In this document: positions 36,294 through 45,517 of the stretch, one piece after another
How positions within the stretch are numbered: position 1 is the stretch's first letter
Layout of the letters: each line of letters starts with the position of its first letter
Assembly (NCBI RefSeq): GCF_010500615.1
Contig: NZ_JAAGNX010000003.1
Coordinates: 372,001 to 436,000 of the forward strand
Origin: Oceanipulchritudo coccoides
GTDB taxonomy: Bacteria; Verrucomicrobiota; Verrucomicrobiia; Opitutales; Oceanipulchritudinaceae
DNA: 64,000 nt
Direction of reading: 5' to 3'
Program-made: the position numbers and the translations under genes
Notes under the pieces: generated by a model
Seen by the model: only the letters and a program-made list of their open reading frames with translations
Told to the model about the DNA's origin: nothing
Databases searched by the model: none

Positions 36294-36367
36294 TCGCGCT
36301 GCATGGCCTGCTCTAAAAGCCCTAATTTTATTGCGGCGGAGCCTTCTCCCGCCAACCTTTGAAGCAT

Positions 36368-37339
36368 ATGGAAAGTATTCAACGGATTGCGGATGCACGG
36401 GAACGGCTTTTTCAGGAATTACGCAAGGTCCTTGTCGGTCAGGAAGAGATCATGGACCTGCTCCTGATCAGCCTTCTGGCGCGGGGTCACTGCCTTCTCA
36501 CAGGTGTCCCGGGATTGGGTAAGACGCTCTTGATCAAGACGTTGGCACAGACCCTCTCCCTCAATTTCAAACGGATTCAGTTCACCCCTGACTTGATGCC
36601 CGCAGATATTTTTGGAACAGAAGTCATCGAGGAGGACCCGGTCACTGGTAAGCGGCACTTTCGCTTTGTCCCGGGACCGGTCTTCACGCACTTGCTCCTC
36701 GCCGACGAAATCAACCGGACACCTCCCAAGACCCAGGCAGCCCTGCTTGAGTCGATGGGTGAGCGTCAGGTTACTGCCGCCGGACAGCAAATGGCCCTTG
36801 AGCCGCCCTTCTTCGTCCTCGCAACACAGAACCCGATTGAGCAGGAAGGCACCTATCCACTCCCGGAGGCACAACTGGACCGCTTCCTGATGAATCCAAT
36901 TATGGATTACCTCACCGAGGAGGAGGAGATCGAAATGGTAGCCGCAACGACTTCGCCCGCCAGCGCGCTCCCGGAGGCTATCTTCAGCCGAGAGGAAATC
37001 CTTGAGCTGCAGGACTTGGTCCTTCAAGTCCCGGCAGCTTACGAAGTCATTCGCACTGCCGTCCATCTGGTGGCCATGACGCGTCCGAAAAATTCCGACG
37101 CACCAACGATCGTGAAGGAAAAGGTCAGCTGGGGAGCTGGTTCACGTGCTTCGCAGGCACTTGTCCTTGCCGGTAAGGCGCGGGCCCTTCTTCACGGACG
37201 GGCGCACCTCGCCACGGAAGACATTCGAGCCCTTGCCCAACCGGTCCTGCGCCACCGCATCATCCCGAATTTCCATGCCGAGGCGGAGAACATGACCAGC
37301 GACGATATCATCAAGGAACTCACCCACAAGTTCTGTTAA
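36368..37339 (+). CDS. MoxR-family AAA+ ATPase
   Basis: Cytoplasmic AAA+ ATPase of 323 residues. The ATG at 36368 is preferred to a TTG three codons upstream. Walker A is GVPGLGKT (46-53), Walker B is LLLADEINR, and ATQNPIEQEGTYPLPEAQLD is the MoxR sensor segment; a C-terminal lid follows. MoxR proteins act as chaperone-like ATPases with vWA partners, folding, activating or inserting metal into target complexes. It is first in a seven-gene operon with DUF58 and vWA proteins. The next gene starts 1 base after its stop. Confidence 0.93.
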   Translation: MESIQRIADARERLFQELRKVLVGQEEIMDLLLISLLARGHCLLTGVPGLGKTLLIKTLAQTLSLNFKRIQFTPDLMPADIFGTEVIEEDPVTGKRHFRFVPGPVFTHLLLADEINRTPPKTQAALLESMGERQVTAAGQQMALEPPFFVLATQNPIEQEGTYPLPEAQLDRFLMNPIMDYLTEEEEIEMVAATTSPASALPEAIFSREEILELQDLVLQVPAAYEVIRTAVHLVAMTRPKNSDAPTIVKEKVSWGAGSRASQALVLAGKARALLHGRAHLATEDIRALAQPVLRHRIIPNFHAEAENMTSDDIIKELTHKFC

Positions 37340-37340
37340 C

Positions 37341-38249
37341 GTGCCGGATTCTTCCCAGCAATCGCCGGTAGACCTGCTCGATCCGGCCTATTTGTCATCA
37401 ATTTCCAACTACACCTTGATGGCGCGGGTCGCCGTTGAAGGTTACTTGTCGGGCCTACACCGTAGCCGCTTCCAAGGGTTCGGGAGCGAATTTGTGCAAT
37501 ACCGGGCATACACGCCCGGCGAAGATCCGCGCCTTGTTGACTGGAAGGCCTATGCCCGGAGAAACCGCCTCCAGACAAAGATCTTCCAGGAAGAAACCAA
37601 CATGACCTGCAACATCGTCTTGGATGCCAGCGCCTCAATGGACTATCAAGGCTCGAGCGCCAGTTGCTCCAAATTTGATTATGCCCGCATGGTCGCGGCC
37701 GCCCTCGCTTACCTCGCCCTGCGACAAGGCGACCAGGTTGGCTTGACCATCTATAATTCGACGATAACGGAAGCCATTTCTCCAACCCAGCGCTCAAACC
37801 GGCTTGCCTCGATATTTCACGCGCTCTCCCGCACAAAGCCAGAGAAAAGCGCTAATCATGAACTGGCGATAGAATACGTGGGACATCATGTCCGCGGACG
37901 AGGCCTCTTCATCTTTCTCTCTGATATGCTGGATGAGGAGGATCACCTCCCGTCACTCCTCGCACGAATTCGTATCCGCCATTACGATACAGTCGCTCTT
38001 CAGGTCCTCGATCCTGATGAGTTGGATTTTCCAAAAGCTGAGGCGGCCCGTTTTGTCGACTTGGAATCCGGGCAGGAGTGCGTGACCTCGCCCAAGGCCG
38101 TTGCCGATTCCTACAATCGATCCATGCAGCAAAGCCAGGAACGCCTCACGAAGGCTTATATTGATTCGCGGGTCGAGCACACGGTCTTCTCGACAAAATC
38201 CTCCCTCGGGCGCGCTCTTTCCGCTTACCTGCACCGCCGTAATCCCTGA
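37341..38249 (+). CDS. DUF58 / vWA-like protein
   Basis: Protein of 302 residues starting with GTG at 37341 directly after the MoxR stop. The DUF58 core is visible: FGSEFVQYRAYTPGEDPRLV, DWKAYARRNRLQTKIFQEE, then the MIDAS-like DASASM (95-100), and FIFLSDMLDEEDHL. No membrane segment is apparent. DUF58 proteins nearly always pair with MoxR and are thought to present substrates or bind metal through the vWA-like fold. Its stop overlaps the next start by one base (TGATG). Confidence 0.93.
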   Translation: MPDSSQQSPVDLLDPAYLSSISNYTLMARVAVEGYLSGLHRSRFQGFGSEFVQYRAYTPGEDPRLVDWKAYARRNRLQTKIFQEETNMTCNIVLDASASMDYQGSSASCSKFDYARMVAAALAYLALRQGDQVGLTIYNSTITEAISPTQRSNRLASIFHALSRTKPEKSANHELAIEYVGHHVRGRGLFIFLSDMLDEEDHLPSLLARIRIRHYDTVALQVLDPDELDFPKAEAARFVDLESGQECVTSPKAVADSYNRSMQQSQERLTKAYIDSRVEHTVFSTKSSLGRALSAYLHRRNP

Positions 38250-40150
38250 TGCTCACTTTCGCCCAGCCCTTGCTTCTCATTGCCCTCGGTGGGCTGGTGA
38301 TACCGGTTCTGATCCACCGGATCAGCCGCTCACGTCCAACCCCGTGGCGCTTCCCCTCCATTTCCAAAATCCGCCAGACTCCCCTGCCCCGGCATGGATC
38401 GCGCTCCCTCAGTGATCTGCTACTACTGCTGTTGAGGATCTTGTTGCTCGCCTTGCTCATCCTTGCCCTCGCGGGTCCGGTATGGCGCACACAGTCTCCA
38501 GACTCGGCCACTGCGGGCGCGGAAGACGGCAGCTCCGTGATTGTCGTGGACTTCTCCTCAAGCATGTCCGGTTGGGGCGCCATGGAGGAAATCCGGGAGA
38601 TTCTCATAAAGCTGCGTACGGAATCACCAGACCAGATTGCCTGGATTGTCCACGCGGATGGAGTTATCGCAAGACAGCCAGCGGGGGATAAGCGTGACTC
38701 GATTGACTCCCTTCTTCGATTTCTGGAGGAGAATACTCCCCCCGCGGAAGCGGGAAATCCAGTTGCCGCCCTGCAAGAGGCTGTTGCCTTGTTTGGGAAC
38801 ACCGCACTGCGAAAACTGGTCCTGGTTTCAGATTTTCAGTCCACTGACTGGAGCAGCACGCTTCCCGCAATTCCCGATACCATCAATCTGGAGATACAAC
38901 GCGTGGGAACCCGGATGCGGGAACAAAATGTATCCATCCATCAAGTACAAACTGTTCCGGGTGAAAAGGGGCGTATTCGCATCTTGGCGGAAGTCATGAA
39001 CTTTTCCGGCGACGAGCTGGTGGCCATGGCAGAATTGGAGATTGACGGACAGAAGACCTCCCAGGAACTCAATCTCAAGGCGAATGCCCGCTCCCCGGTA
39101 GTTTTCGAGTTGCAACAACCCGAGGGTGCGGCTGATTCAGTGCTGACAATCCTCCTGGAGGACGATCCCTACCCTCGCGACAACACAGCCCGCTTCTCCG
39201 CTTCACCCCCGCCTCCCTTGAACGTTCTCGCCCTGAATTCTGAGGGCAACCTCTCAGGGCCAAGCGAGGAGATTTTCTTTATTGATCAGGCTCTCCAGAT
39301 TGCTTCCGAAAATGAATGGATCCAATTCTCGGTCCTGCCAGCCGGGCCGAATTCAATCAACCCGGATACCTTGGCCCGGACAGCGGCAGTCATTGTTCCT
39401 TCTTCCACCACCGGGGACAAATCTGTCCCGTGGCGTGAACTCAAGCAATACGCCCAAGACGGTGGCTTGGTCCTGGTCACCCTAGGTGAGGATGCCGTTC
39501 GCTCAATCCAGACAATGAAAATGGGTGAAATCCCGGTACCCGACTATCTCGGACTCGCTGGACGGGATCGCTTCACCCGCCACTATATTGGTCCGCTAGC
39601 TGATTCATCGCCGCTTGCTGAGATTTTTGAGGGACCCGCCATGCGCGACTTGTTCCTCATGACAATTCGTCAATATACTCGACTGAAGGCGCCCGAGGAT
39701 GGTCTTGCACTTTTGCAAAGTGAATCGGGAGATCCTCTCCTGCTGGATTTACCTGTCGGCAACGGCCATCTTGTTATCTCGGCATTTCCATGGGATCGCA
39801 TGGCCAGCGACTTTCCCTTGCGCCCCTCTTTTCTTCCGGTGGTCCGTGAGGTCATGGGCATGTCTCTGGATTCCACCCGCGCTATTTCCCAATCAGGCTA
39901 CCAAAGTGCCTTTCCAAAAAGTGAATCCGTGACGTCAATCATTCCCCGTGATGCCCTCGTAAACCGACTGCGCGGGGGGATCGTTTCAGGGGAATCAGGC
40001 GGCACTCCACTACAAAGCCAAGGAATGGAATCTCCGGGAATCCACCTGGCCCCATGGTTGCTCTTGGCCGGACTTGTCATCTGGCTACTCGAATCCCTGC
40101 TGGCGGCAAAGTTGATTGAAATCCCGCAAGGCGGAAGGAGGGAGGCATGA
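38249..40150 (+). CDS. BatA-like membrane protein with vWA domain
   Basis: Protein of 633 residues. The N-terminal BatA segment (MLTFAQPLLLIALGGLVIPV) and a second membrane helix (about 56-79) precede a vWA domain with MIDAS residues Asp101, Ser103 and Ser105 (VDFSSSMSG). A long beta-rich periplasmic region and a C-terminal helix (WLLLAGLVIWLLESLLAA) follow. Bat proteins were named from the Bacteroides aerotolerance operon, but their exact role is unsettled. It overlaps the next gene by 4 bases. Confidence 0.85.
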   Translation: MLTFAQPLLLIALGGLVIPVLIHRISRSRPTPWRFPSISKIRQTPLPRHGSRSLSDLLLLLLRILLLALLILALAGPVWRTQSPDSATAGAEDGSSVIVVDFSSSMSGWGAMEEIREILIKLRTESPDQIAWIVHADGVIARQPAGDKRDSIDSLLRFLEENTPPAEAGNPVAALQEAVALFGNTALRKLVLVSDFQSTDWSSTLPAIPDTINLEIQRVGTRMREQNVSIHQVQTVPGEKGRIRILAEVMNFSGDELVAMAELEIDGQKTSQELNLKANARSPVVFELQQPEGAADSVLTILLEDDPYPRDNTARFSASPPPPLNVLALNSEGNLSGPSEEIFFIDQALQIASENEWIQFSVLPAGPNSINPDTLARTAAVIVPSSTTGDKSVPWRELKQYAQDGGLVLVTLGEDAVRSIQTMKMGEIPVPDYLGLAGRDRFTRHYIGPLADSSPLAEIFEGPAMRDLFLMTIRQYTRLKAPEDGLALLQSESGDPLLLDLPVGNGHLVISAFPWDRMASDFPLRPSFLPVVREVMGMSLDSTRAISQSGYQSAFPKSESVTSIIPRDALVNRLRGGIVSGESGGTPLQSQGMESPGIHLAPWLLLAGLVIWLLESLLAAKLIEIPQGGRREA

Positions 40151-43100
40151 AAACCCATTTCACCCAACTGAACCAGTTTTGCGAAGCACTCAATCGACGC
40201 CACTTGCTCCTCGGAGCAGGGCTTTACCTTATCGACTGGGCCTGTGCATGGGGTTTGCTGGCGGTCTACGACAGATGGGTTTCTCCTTTCCAGGAACAGA
40301 CCGCGGCCATCGTGTTGTTCATTCTCTGTCTGCTTTACATCGGCAGCCTATATCCGGTCTTCCGCTGGCACAGACGATCTTACCGGATCACCCAGAGTCG
40401 CTTGGCTCAGCGAATGGAGTCCACTTTCCCAGAGCTGAATGATCTCCTCGTGACGGCCACTCACCTTGAGGAAAAAGACCTGGCCAACCCAAATCCGCTT
40501 GAGGTGCATGTCATGGACTCGGCTGAAAAGCGCCTGGGAGAGCTTGGCTGGAAACCCGCGGTCACACGCTCCTTCGAACGGATTTCCTTCGTTTTCGGGA
40601 TGCTGGCCATTGGGATTATCCTGCTCTTCGCCAGTTTCCAATCGGTGGTTCTTGAAAAGGCGTTGCACCATATCCGGGATGATTTCGGCAGGTCCCCATC
40701 CGGGCTTGTCATATCTTCAATCCCGGATGAAGTCGCCGCTCCGAATAATTTGGATGTCCAATTCAAGATTCATCGCTGGCAAAAGCAGGCATCCATCGAA
40801 TGGATCGACTCCGCCGGGGAGAATCGTGAACCAGTTGTCGTGGACGAAAGCGGCGTGGGTCTCTTCACCTTCTATAACATGACGGAATCACTACAATTCC
40901 GGATTATCACCCCCTCCCTCCGTTCGACTTGGCATGATCTGGAAGTATATGCGCCCGCCCGGATCGAGAAGCTCCAAATCACCGTTTCCCCGCCAGCCTA
41001 CACGCGTCTTGAGGAACAGGTGCTCGAAGGATTGAGCGATATCGAAGCACTGGAAAGGTCAGAGATTTCCATACAAGTCCTCTCCCCTGCTTCAGAGAAA
41101 ATTGAGCTGCTCATGCAGGACCGTGTGCAGGAATTTGACGATAACGCGGAAGGCGCATTCACAACTGTATTCCATCCAACCTATTCAACTCCCTACAGTC
41201 TCAGCCTGCTGGATGAAAGGGGTCGCAAAAACATGACTGCCTCAAAGCAGTTGACGATCCTCACTGACAATCCTCCAACGGTCGAGATCCTCACCCCTGA
41301 AAGGGATTCCGTTCTCGCCCCGGGGGATATATTCCCGTTGGAAATCTTTGCCGCAGATGATTTTGGACTCTCCAAAGGCCGTGTCCATCTGGCCATTTCC
41401 GGAACCGACTTGCCGGCGCTGGAATTGCCACTCGATGAAGTGATCCAGCAGGATGCAACAGGCAATCCCCTGCCCTTGAAGGAAACCAATCTTCTCAGCC
41501 ATATCGATCTTGGATCTTTACAGGCAAGTGATGGAGACCTGCTCGCAATATATATCGTGATGGAGGACAACCGGGAGCCAGAACCCAACCAGACACGCAC
41601 CGACCTACTCTTTGTCGAGATTCGGGAACCAATCGAACCGGTTGAAATGGATGGCATGCCGATGGAGCAAAAGGCCATCGACTTTCGGGAGCTGATAGAA
41701 GAACAAAAACGCCTCCTGCGGGAAACCCATCGCGTCGATTCCGCCACGTCCACCACAGCCGAGAAGATGCGTCAGGAAATCCCCGCTGCCCTGGGAGCAC
41801 TCGCTGTGGAAATCCAGCGGATCTATAATGAAGTCGAGCAGGCACTGGTCTCCTCGAACCGGATGGATTTGGCCGGATTGTTCATGCAGGCACTTGCCGA
41901 AAACGCGCAGGCCGTGGATTCCTTTGAAAATGGCCAAGCAGATAAATCTGTGACCCCGCAATCCTCCAGCTTGAGCGCCTTGTTAAAACTAGAGAATGCC
42001 TTTCGCCAGAACACCAAATCCAAACAGCCCGCAAAGGGCAGCTCGGGCGAGGGCGAATCCGGTGAACAATCGGAGGAGATGGAGAAGGAACCCCCCAAGG
42101 GCAAGTCGGTTACAGAAGCGTTGAAGGAAGCCAAGGAACAGCTTGATGAACTCCTTCGAAAACAAAATGCCCTGGTCTCGGAATTTGACCGGGCGGCCCG
42201 TAGTGGATGGTCCGGCGAGCAGGCCAATGCCAGCTCGGCCAATCAGGAGAAGTTGGGCGAAGATACACGTTCGCTCAGGAATAAGCTGAATTCATTGGAG
42301 GGATCCGAAAATGCCGGCCAAGCCTTGGCGGAAGCCAGGCAGCACATGAAAGACGCCGCTGGTGATGCCGCGCAGGCCGATGCCGAAGGCGCGCTACGGT
42401 CAGGATTCCGTGCGCGGGAGGCCCTGCGGATCGCAGCCGGTGAGCTGGCGGGCATGATAGCGGAAGCGGCCACCCGTGAATTGGACTCAGCCGCCCAAGC
42501 CGCGGCTGAGCTGGCTGAACAGCAAGCCGCTGAAGCTGGTGCCAGCGAAAGTGCCGCAAAAGGAAATCCTTCCGAATCAGAAATGACTTCAATGGAATCA
42601 TCTCAGCGAGATCTTCAGGCGCGCTTTGAACAGTTGCTGGAATCAATGGAGCAACGAGCACAAGAAGCCGCTGGTTCGAGTCCCCAATTGAGCCAAGCTC
42701 TCCGCGAAGCTGCCCGTAGTGCAGGACAGCGTGGGACCGCTGATGGGATGGAACGGGCAGCCAATGCATTGCTTTACGGCCAACCGGGAATGGCCGCTCC
42801 GATGCAGGCCACGGCAGCCGGCCAGATTTCCCAGCTTGCCGGCGACCTTCAGGCCGCACGCGAACAAATGGCAAGTGATCCAACACGTCGGGCACAGGCC
42901 CTCAACCGGGAGTTGCAAACCACCCTTGAGGAATTGCAAAGCCTCGCCCGCAAGTCCGATTCCGCCCCTCAGGAAAGGTTATCCGAAATCCAAAATGAAT
43001 GGAGCACACGCTTCATGGAGCTGCAGCAGTTGTCCGGGCTTCCCCAGTTTGGCAGTTTGTCGGGACAAATCGCCGGTAGCGCGGAAGGGTCTTGGGATGG

Positions 43101-43281
43101 CCAACTCAGTTCGACCCGCAACACTCTTCAAGAGGGTGCGCGCCTGCTTCGTTCATTCCTTTTTGATGAGGCGAGCCAATCCGATCTGCAAATGAACCGG
43201 GAATCAGCGCCGCCACCTGACCAGTACCGGAAGATGGTTGAAGAGTATTTTCGCCGTCTGGCAAGGGAGCCCGAAAACTGA
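40147..43281 (+). CDS. large membrane protein, DUF4175-like, with coiled coil
   Basis: Protein of 1044 residues. Two membrane helices near the N terminus (about 20-70) and one near 145-165 anchor it. A periplasmic beta-rich section (about 190-470) is followed by a very long helical region rich in Gln, Glu and Ala (about 500-1000) with many low-complexity coiled-coil segments such as AELAEQQAAEAGASES. This matches the DUF4175-like proteins found in MoxR/Bat-type operons. Function is unknown; a scaffold spanning the periplasm is plausible. It overlaps both neighbours, so it is part of one operon. Confidence 0.75.
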   Translation: MKTHFTQLNQFCEALNRRHLLLGAGLYLIDWACAWGLLAVYDRWVSPFQEQTAAIVLFILCLLYIGSLYPVFRWHRRSYRITQSRLAQRMESTFPELNDLLVTATHLEEKDLANPNPLEVHVMDSAEKRLGELGWKPAVTRSFERISFVFGMLAIGIILLFASFQSVVLEKALHHIRDDFGRSPSGLVISSIPDEVAAPNNLDVQFKIHRWQKQASIEWIDSAGENREPVVVDESGVGLFTFYNMTESLQFRIITPSLRSTWHDLEVYAPARIEKLQITVSPPAYTRLEEQVLEGLSDIEALERSEISIQVLSPASEKIELLMQDRVQEFDDNAEGAFTTVFHPTYSTPYSLSLLDERGRKNMTASKQLTILTDNPPTVEILTPERDSVLAPGDIFPLEIFAADDFGLSKGRVHLAISGTDLPALELPLDEVIQQDATGNPLPLKETNLLSHIDLGSLQASDGDLLAIYIVMEDNREPEPNQTRTDLLFVEIREPIEPVEMDGMPMEQKAIDFRELIEEQKRLLRETHRVDSATSTTAEKMRQEIPAALGALAVEIQRIYNEVEQALVSSNRMDLAGLFMQALAENAQAVDSFENGQADKSVTPQSSSLSALLKLENAFRQNTKSKQPAKGSSGEGESGEQSEEMEKEPPKGKSVTEALKEAKEQLDELLRKQNALVSEFDRAARSGWSGEQANASSANQEKLGEDTRSLRNKLNSLEGSENAGQALAEARQHMKDAAGDAAQADAEGALRSGFRAREALRIAAGELAGMIAEAATRELDSAAQAAAELAEQQAAEAGASESAAKGNPSESEMTSMESSQRDLQARFEQLLESMEQRAQEAAGSSPQLSQALREAARSAGQRGTADGMERAANALLYGQPGMAAPMQATAAGQISQLAGDLQAAREQMASDPTRRAQALNRELQTTLEELQSLARKSDSAPQERLSEIQNEWSTRFMELQQLSGLPQFGSLSGQIAGSAEGSWDGQLSSTRNTLQEGARLLRSFLFDEASQSDLQMNRESAPPPDQYRKMVEEYFRRLAREPEN

Positions 43282-45512
43282 TGAACCTGCCCCTGCTACC
43301 ATTCAGTCAATGGATTGTTCTCCTTTTTGCCCTGTTGGGATTATGGGGGCTCTACCGGGTCATCCGTGCGGGTGCACCTGTCGTTATAAAACAAGTACAT
43401 TGGACGATTATCGCCCTGCGCACGCTTGCCTTTGCCTGCTTGATCCTTGCCATTCTGGATCCGTTCTGGCGATCCCAGCGACCGGATCCAAACGCCTTCC
43501 GGTTGGCGGTGCTAGTCGATGTCTCCGCTTCAATGGAAACCCGGGATCTCCCGGATGGCCAAAGCCGGTTTGAATGGGTGGCGGATTGGTTGAATCCGGA
43601 TTCTCCCAATCCCGCCTACAAGGCCCTTGCGGACCCGGAGACGCCTGTGGAGGTGAACCTGTTCAGTTCGAGGACTCAGCCTTGGGACGGCGCATCGTTG
43701 GCGGATCCTTTATCCGGCCAAACCGCAATCGGCGATGCCCTTGAATCCATAAACAAATCGGGATCGACAAGCTCCCGCCGCCCGCTTGGAGGAGTCTTGT
43801 TGATCAGCGATGGAGCCAGCCTAGGTGGCTCAAGTCCCGCACAAGTGTCCTTGCAATACAAGCGGGACGGTATTCCAGTCTCGGTGATCGGTGTCGGGCA
43901 ACAGGTGGAATCCGGTGACCTCACGGTCGACTTTGCCCAACCTGAGTTGTCTTTCACCGAGGGCCAGCCGGCAGCGGTTGAGATCACGCTCTCCAATAGC
44001 TTTTCAAGCGATGAAACTGGACAGCTTGAATTATTCCGGGGACAGGCCTTGGTCGATCAGCGCTCTGTCACCGTGACCGCCGGCGAGAGCCTGACGGTTG
44101 GAATCGATGTCGATCCCGGAGGCGCTGGTGTTGAAACCTTCCGTGCTGTTTACAAGCCGGAACGGGAACGTGGAAACCCTGCTACCAACGTGAGTTACTC
44201 CATCGCTGAAGTGGAGCGGGAAGGGAAATTCCGTTTTCTCCTCATGAGTGCGCGGGCCGGTTGGGAATCGAGATTTCTGCGGCTCATGGCCATGGAATCA
44301 ACCACTATTGAGATGGACAGCCTGATCCGAATTGATGAAGGGCGTTTTATTAAGTTGTCGCGCAATGAAGATGGATCAGGCAGTGATGAAAGGCTCGCGT
44401 CTGACCGCCAGACCCTGGATGCGCTCCCCGAAGCAGCTGATTTTTATTTTACCTATGACGCAATCATTGTCGATGCGGCCATGCTCCTTGAGGAGAGCAA
44501 GCGGCTCACGCCGGTGCTGACGGAATTCTCCGGCACGAAAGGAGGCGGCTTGCTGCTTTATCACAATGGCCCGCAAATCTATTCCTTCCAGCTTCCGGCC
44601 TCCTTGCGCGAAATATTCCCGGCAAGGGATTTTTCCCAAAGGCGACTTAACTCAGCCATTCCTCTCCAGTTGGAGGTCAATCCGCTCTTCACCGACCAGA
44701 TTGGGGGAGCCTTGTTCAATGGACCGGAGCCGGAAATTCCAGCCGGAGCAGAGGTGGCCGTCCCCTCCACACTCAGTAGAGCGGCACAAGTGCACGCGTC
44801 TTCCGAGATGGAGGGCTATCCCTTGCTGGTGACCCAGGCGTACGGCGCTGGGCGCACAGCATGGCTGGCAGGTGACTTCCTCTGGCGCTGGCAGCTCGGG
44901 AGTGATCGCTCAAGCGAGCAATACAGCGCGTTCTGGCAAGCGACCCTCTCCTGGTTGGCGACTGGTGGCAAGGAACGCTTAGTCTCGCCGGTCAACGCAC
45001 AGATTATCCCGGTTAAAGAGGAAACGTCACTGGATATCCGACTCCTTGGAGCTGACTTTACTCCGCGAATGGATGCAACCGTCACGGGGGTTATTACCGG
45101 ACCAGACGGCACTATCTCGGAGCAGCGGTTGCTTCCCGACATCGAGGAGCCGGGCCGCTACACTCTCTCCTTGCCCCTTCAGAAGGCCGGTCAGTATCAG
45201 GTTGATTACGAGGCCCTTTTTCCCGACGGCGACCGCCTGATCCGATCCAGCTGGTTCGCGCTTTCCTCAAATAGCCCCGAATCCCGTGAAACCGCTTTTC
45301 AGGAGAAAACCCTTCGCGACATTGCCAGGGTTGCAGGAGGTGAATACCGGTCCTTCAAAAACTGGAAGGAGCTCCTCCCGCTTCCAGTCTCTGACCTGAT
45401 TCCACAAGTCGAACAAAAGGTCCACTGGACCCGTTCACTGCCATTCCTCCTTGCCGCGATCACGCTTTTTCTCATCGAATGGTGGCTTCGTCGCCGTCAT
45501 GGCCTGCGTTAA
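43281..45512 (+). CDS. vWA-domain membrane protein of MoxR operon
   Basis: Protein of 743 residues. Two N-terminal helices (about 10-30 and 43-62) are followed by a vWA domain with a complete MIDAS (LVDVSASMETRD, Asp80, Ser82, Ser84) and GVLLISDGASLGGSS. A beta-rich middle and a glutamine-amidotransferase-like region (about 380-530: DAIIVDAAMLLEES, GGGLLLYHNGPQ, AYGAGRTAWLAGDFLW) precede a last membrane helix (SLPFLLAAITLFLIEWWL). It starts on the stop of the previous gene (TGATGA). It is the second vWA membrane protein of the operon, so the pair may form the structural equivalent of BatA/BatB. Confidence 0.82.
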   Translation: MNLPLLPFSQWIVLLFALLGLWGLYRVIRAGAPVVIKQVHWTIIALRTLAFACLILAILDPFWRSQRPDPNAFRLAVLVDVSASMETRDLPDGQSRFEWVADWLNPDSPNPAYKALADPETPVEVNLFSSRTQPWDGASLADPLSGQTAIGDALESINKSGSTSSRRPLGGVLLISDGASLGGSSPAQVSLQYKRDGIPVSVIGVGQQVESGDLTVDFAQPELSFTEGQPAAVEITLSNSFSSDETGQLELFRGQALVDQRSVTVTAGESLTVGIDVDPGGAGVETFRAVYKPERERGNPATNVSYSIAEVEREGKFRFLLMSARAGWESRFLRLMAMESTTIEMDSLIRIDEGRFIKLSRNEDGSGSDERLASDRQTLDALPEAADFYFTYDAIIVDAAMLLEESKRLTPVLTEFSGTKGGGLLLYHNGPQIYSFQLPASLREIFPARDFSQRRLNSAIPLQLEVNPLFTDQIGGALFNGPEPEIPAGAEVAVPSTLSRAAQVHASSEMEGYPLLVTQAYGAGRTAWLAGDFLWRWQLGSDRSSEQYSAFWQATLSWLATGGKERLVSPVNAQIIPVKEETSLDIRLLGADFTPRMDATVTGVITGPDGTISEQRLLPDIEEPGRYTLSLPLQKAGQYQVDYEALFPDGDRLIRSSWFALSSNSPESRETAFQEKTLRDIARVAGGEYRSFKNWKELLPLPVSDLIPQVEQKVHWTRSLPFLLAAITLFLIEWWLRRRHGLR

Positions 45513-45517
45513 TCCCC

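Noticed and set aside
36359-36367. TTG start for the MoxR gene
   Set aside because: An ATG three codons downstream fits the family N terminus (MESIQRI) better.
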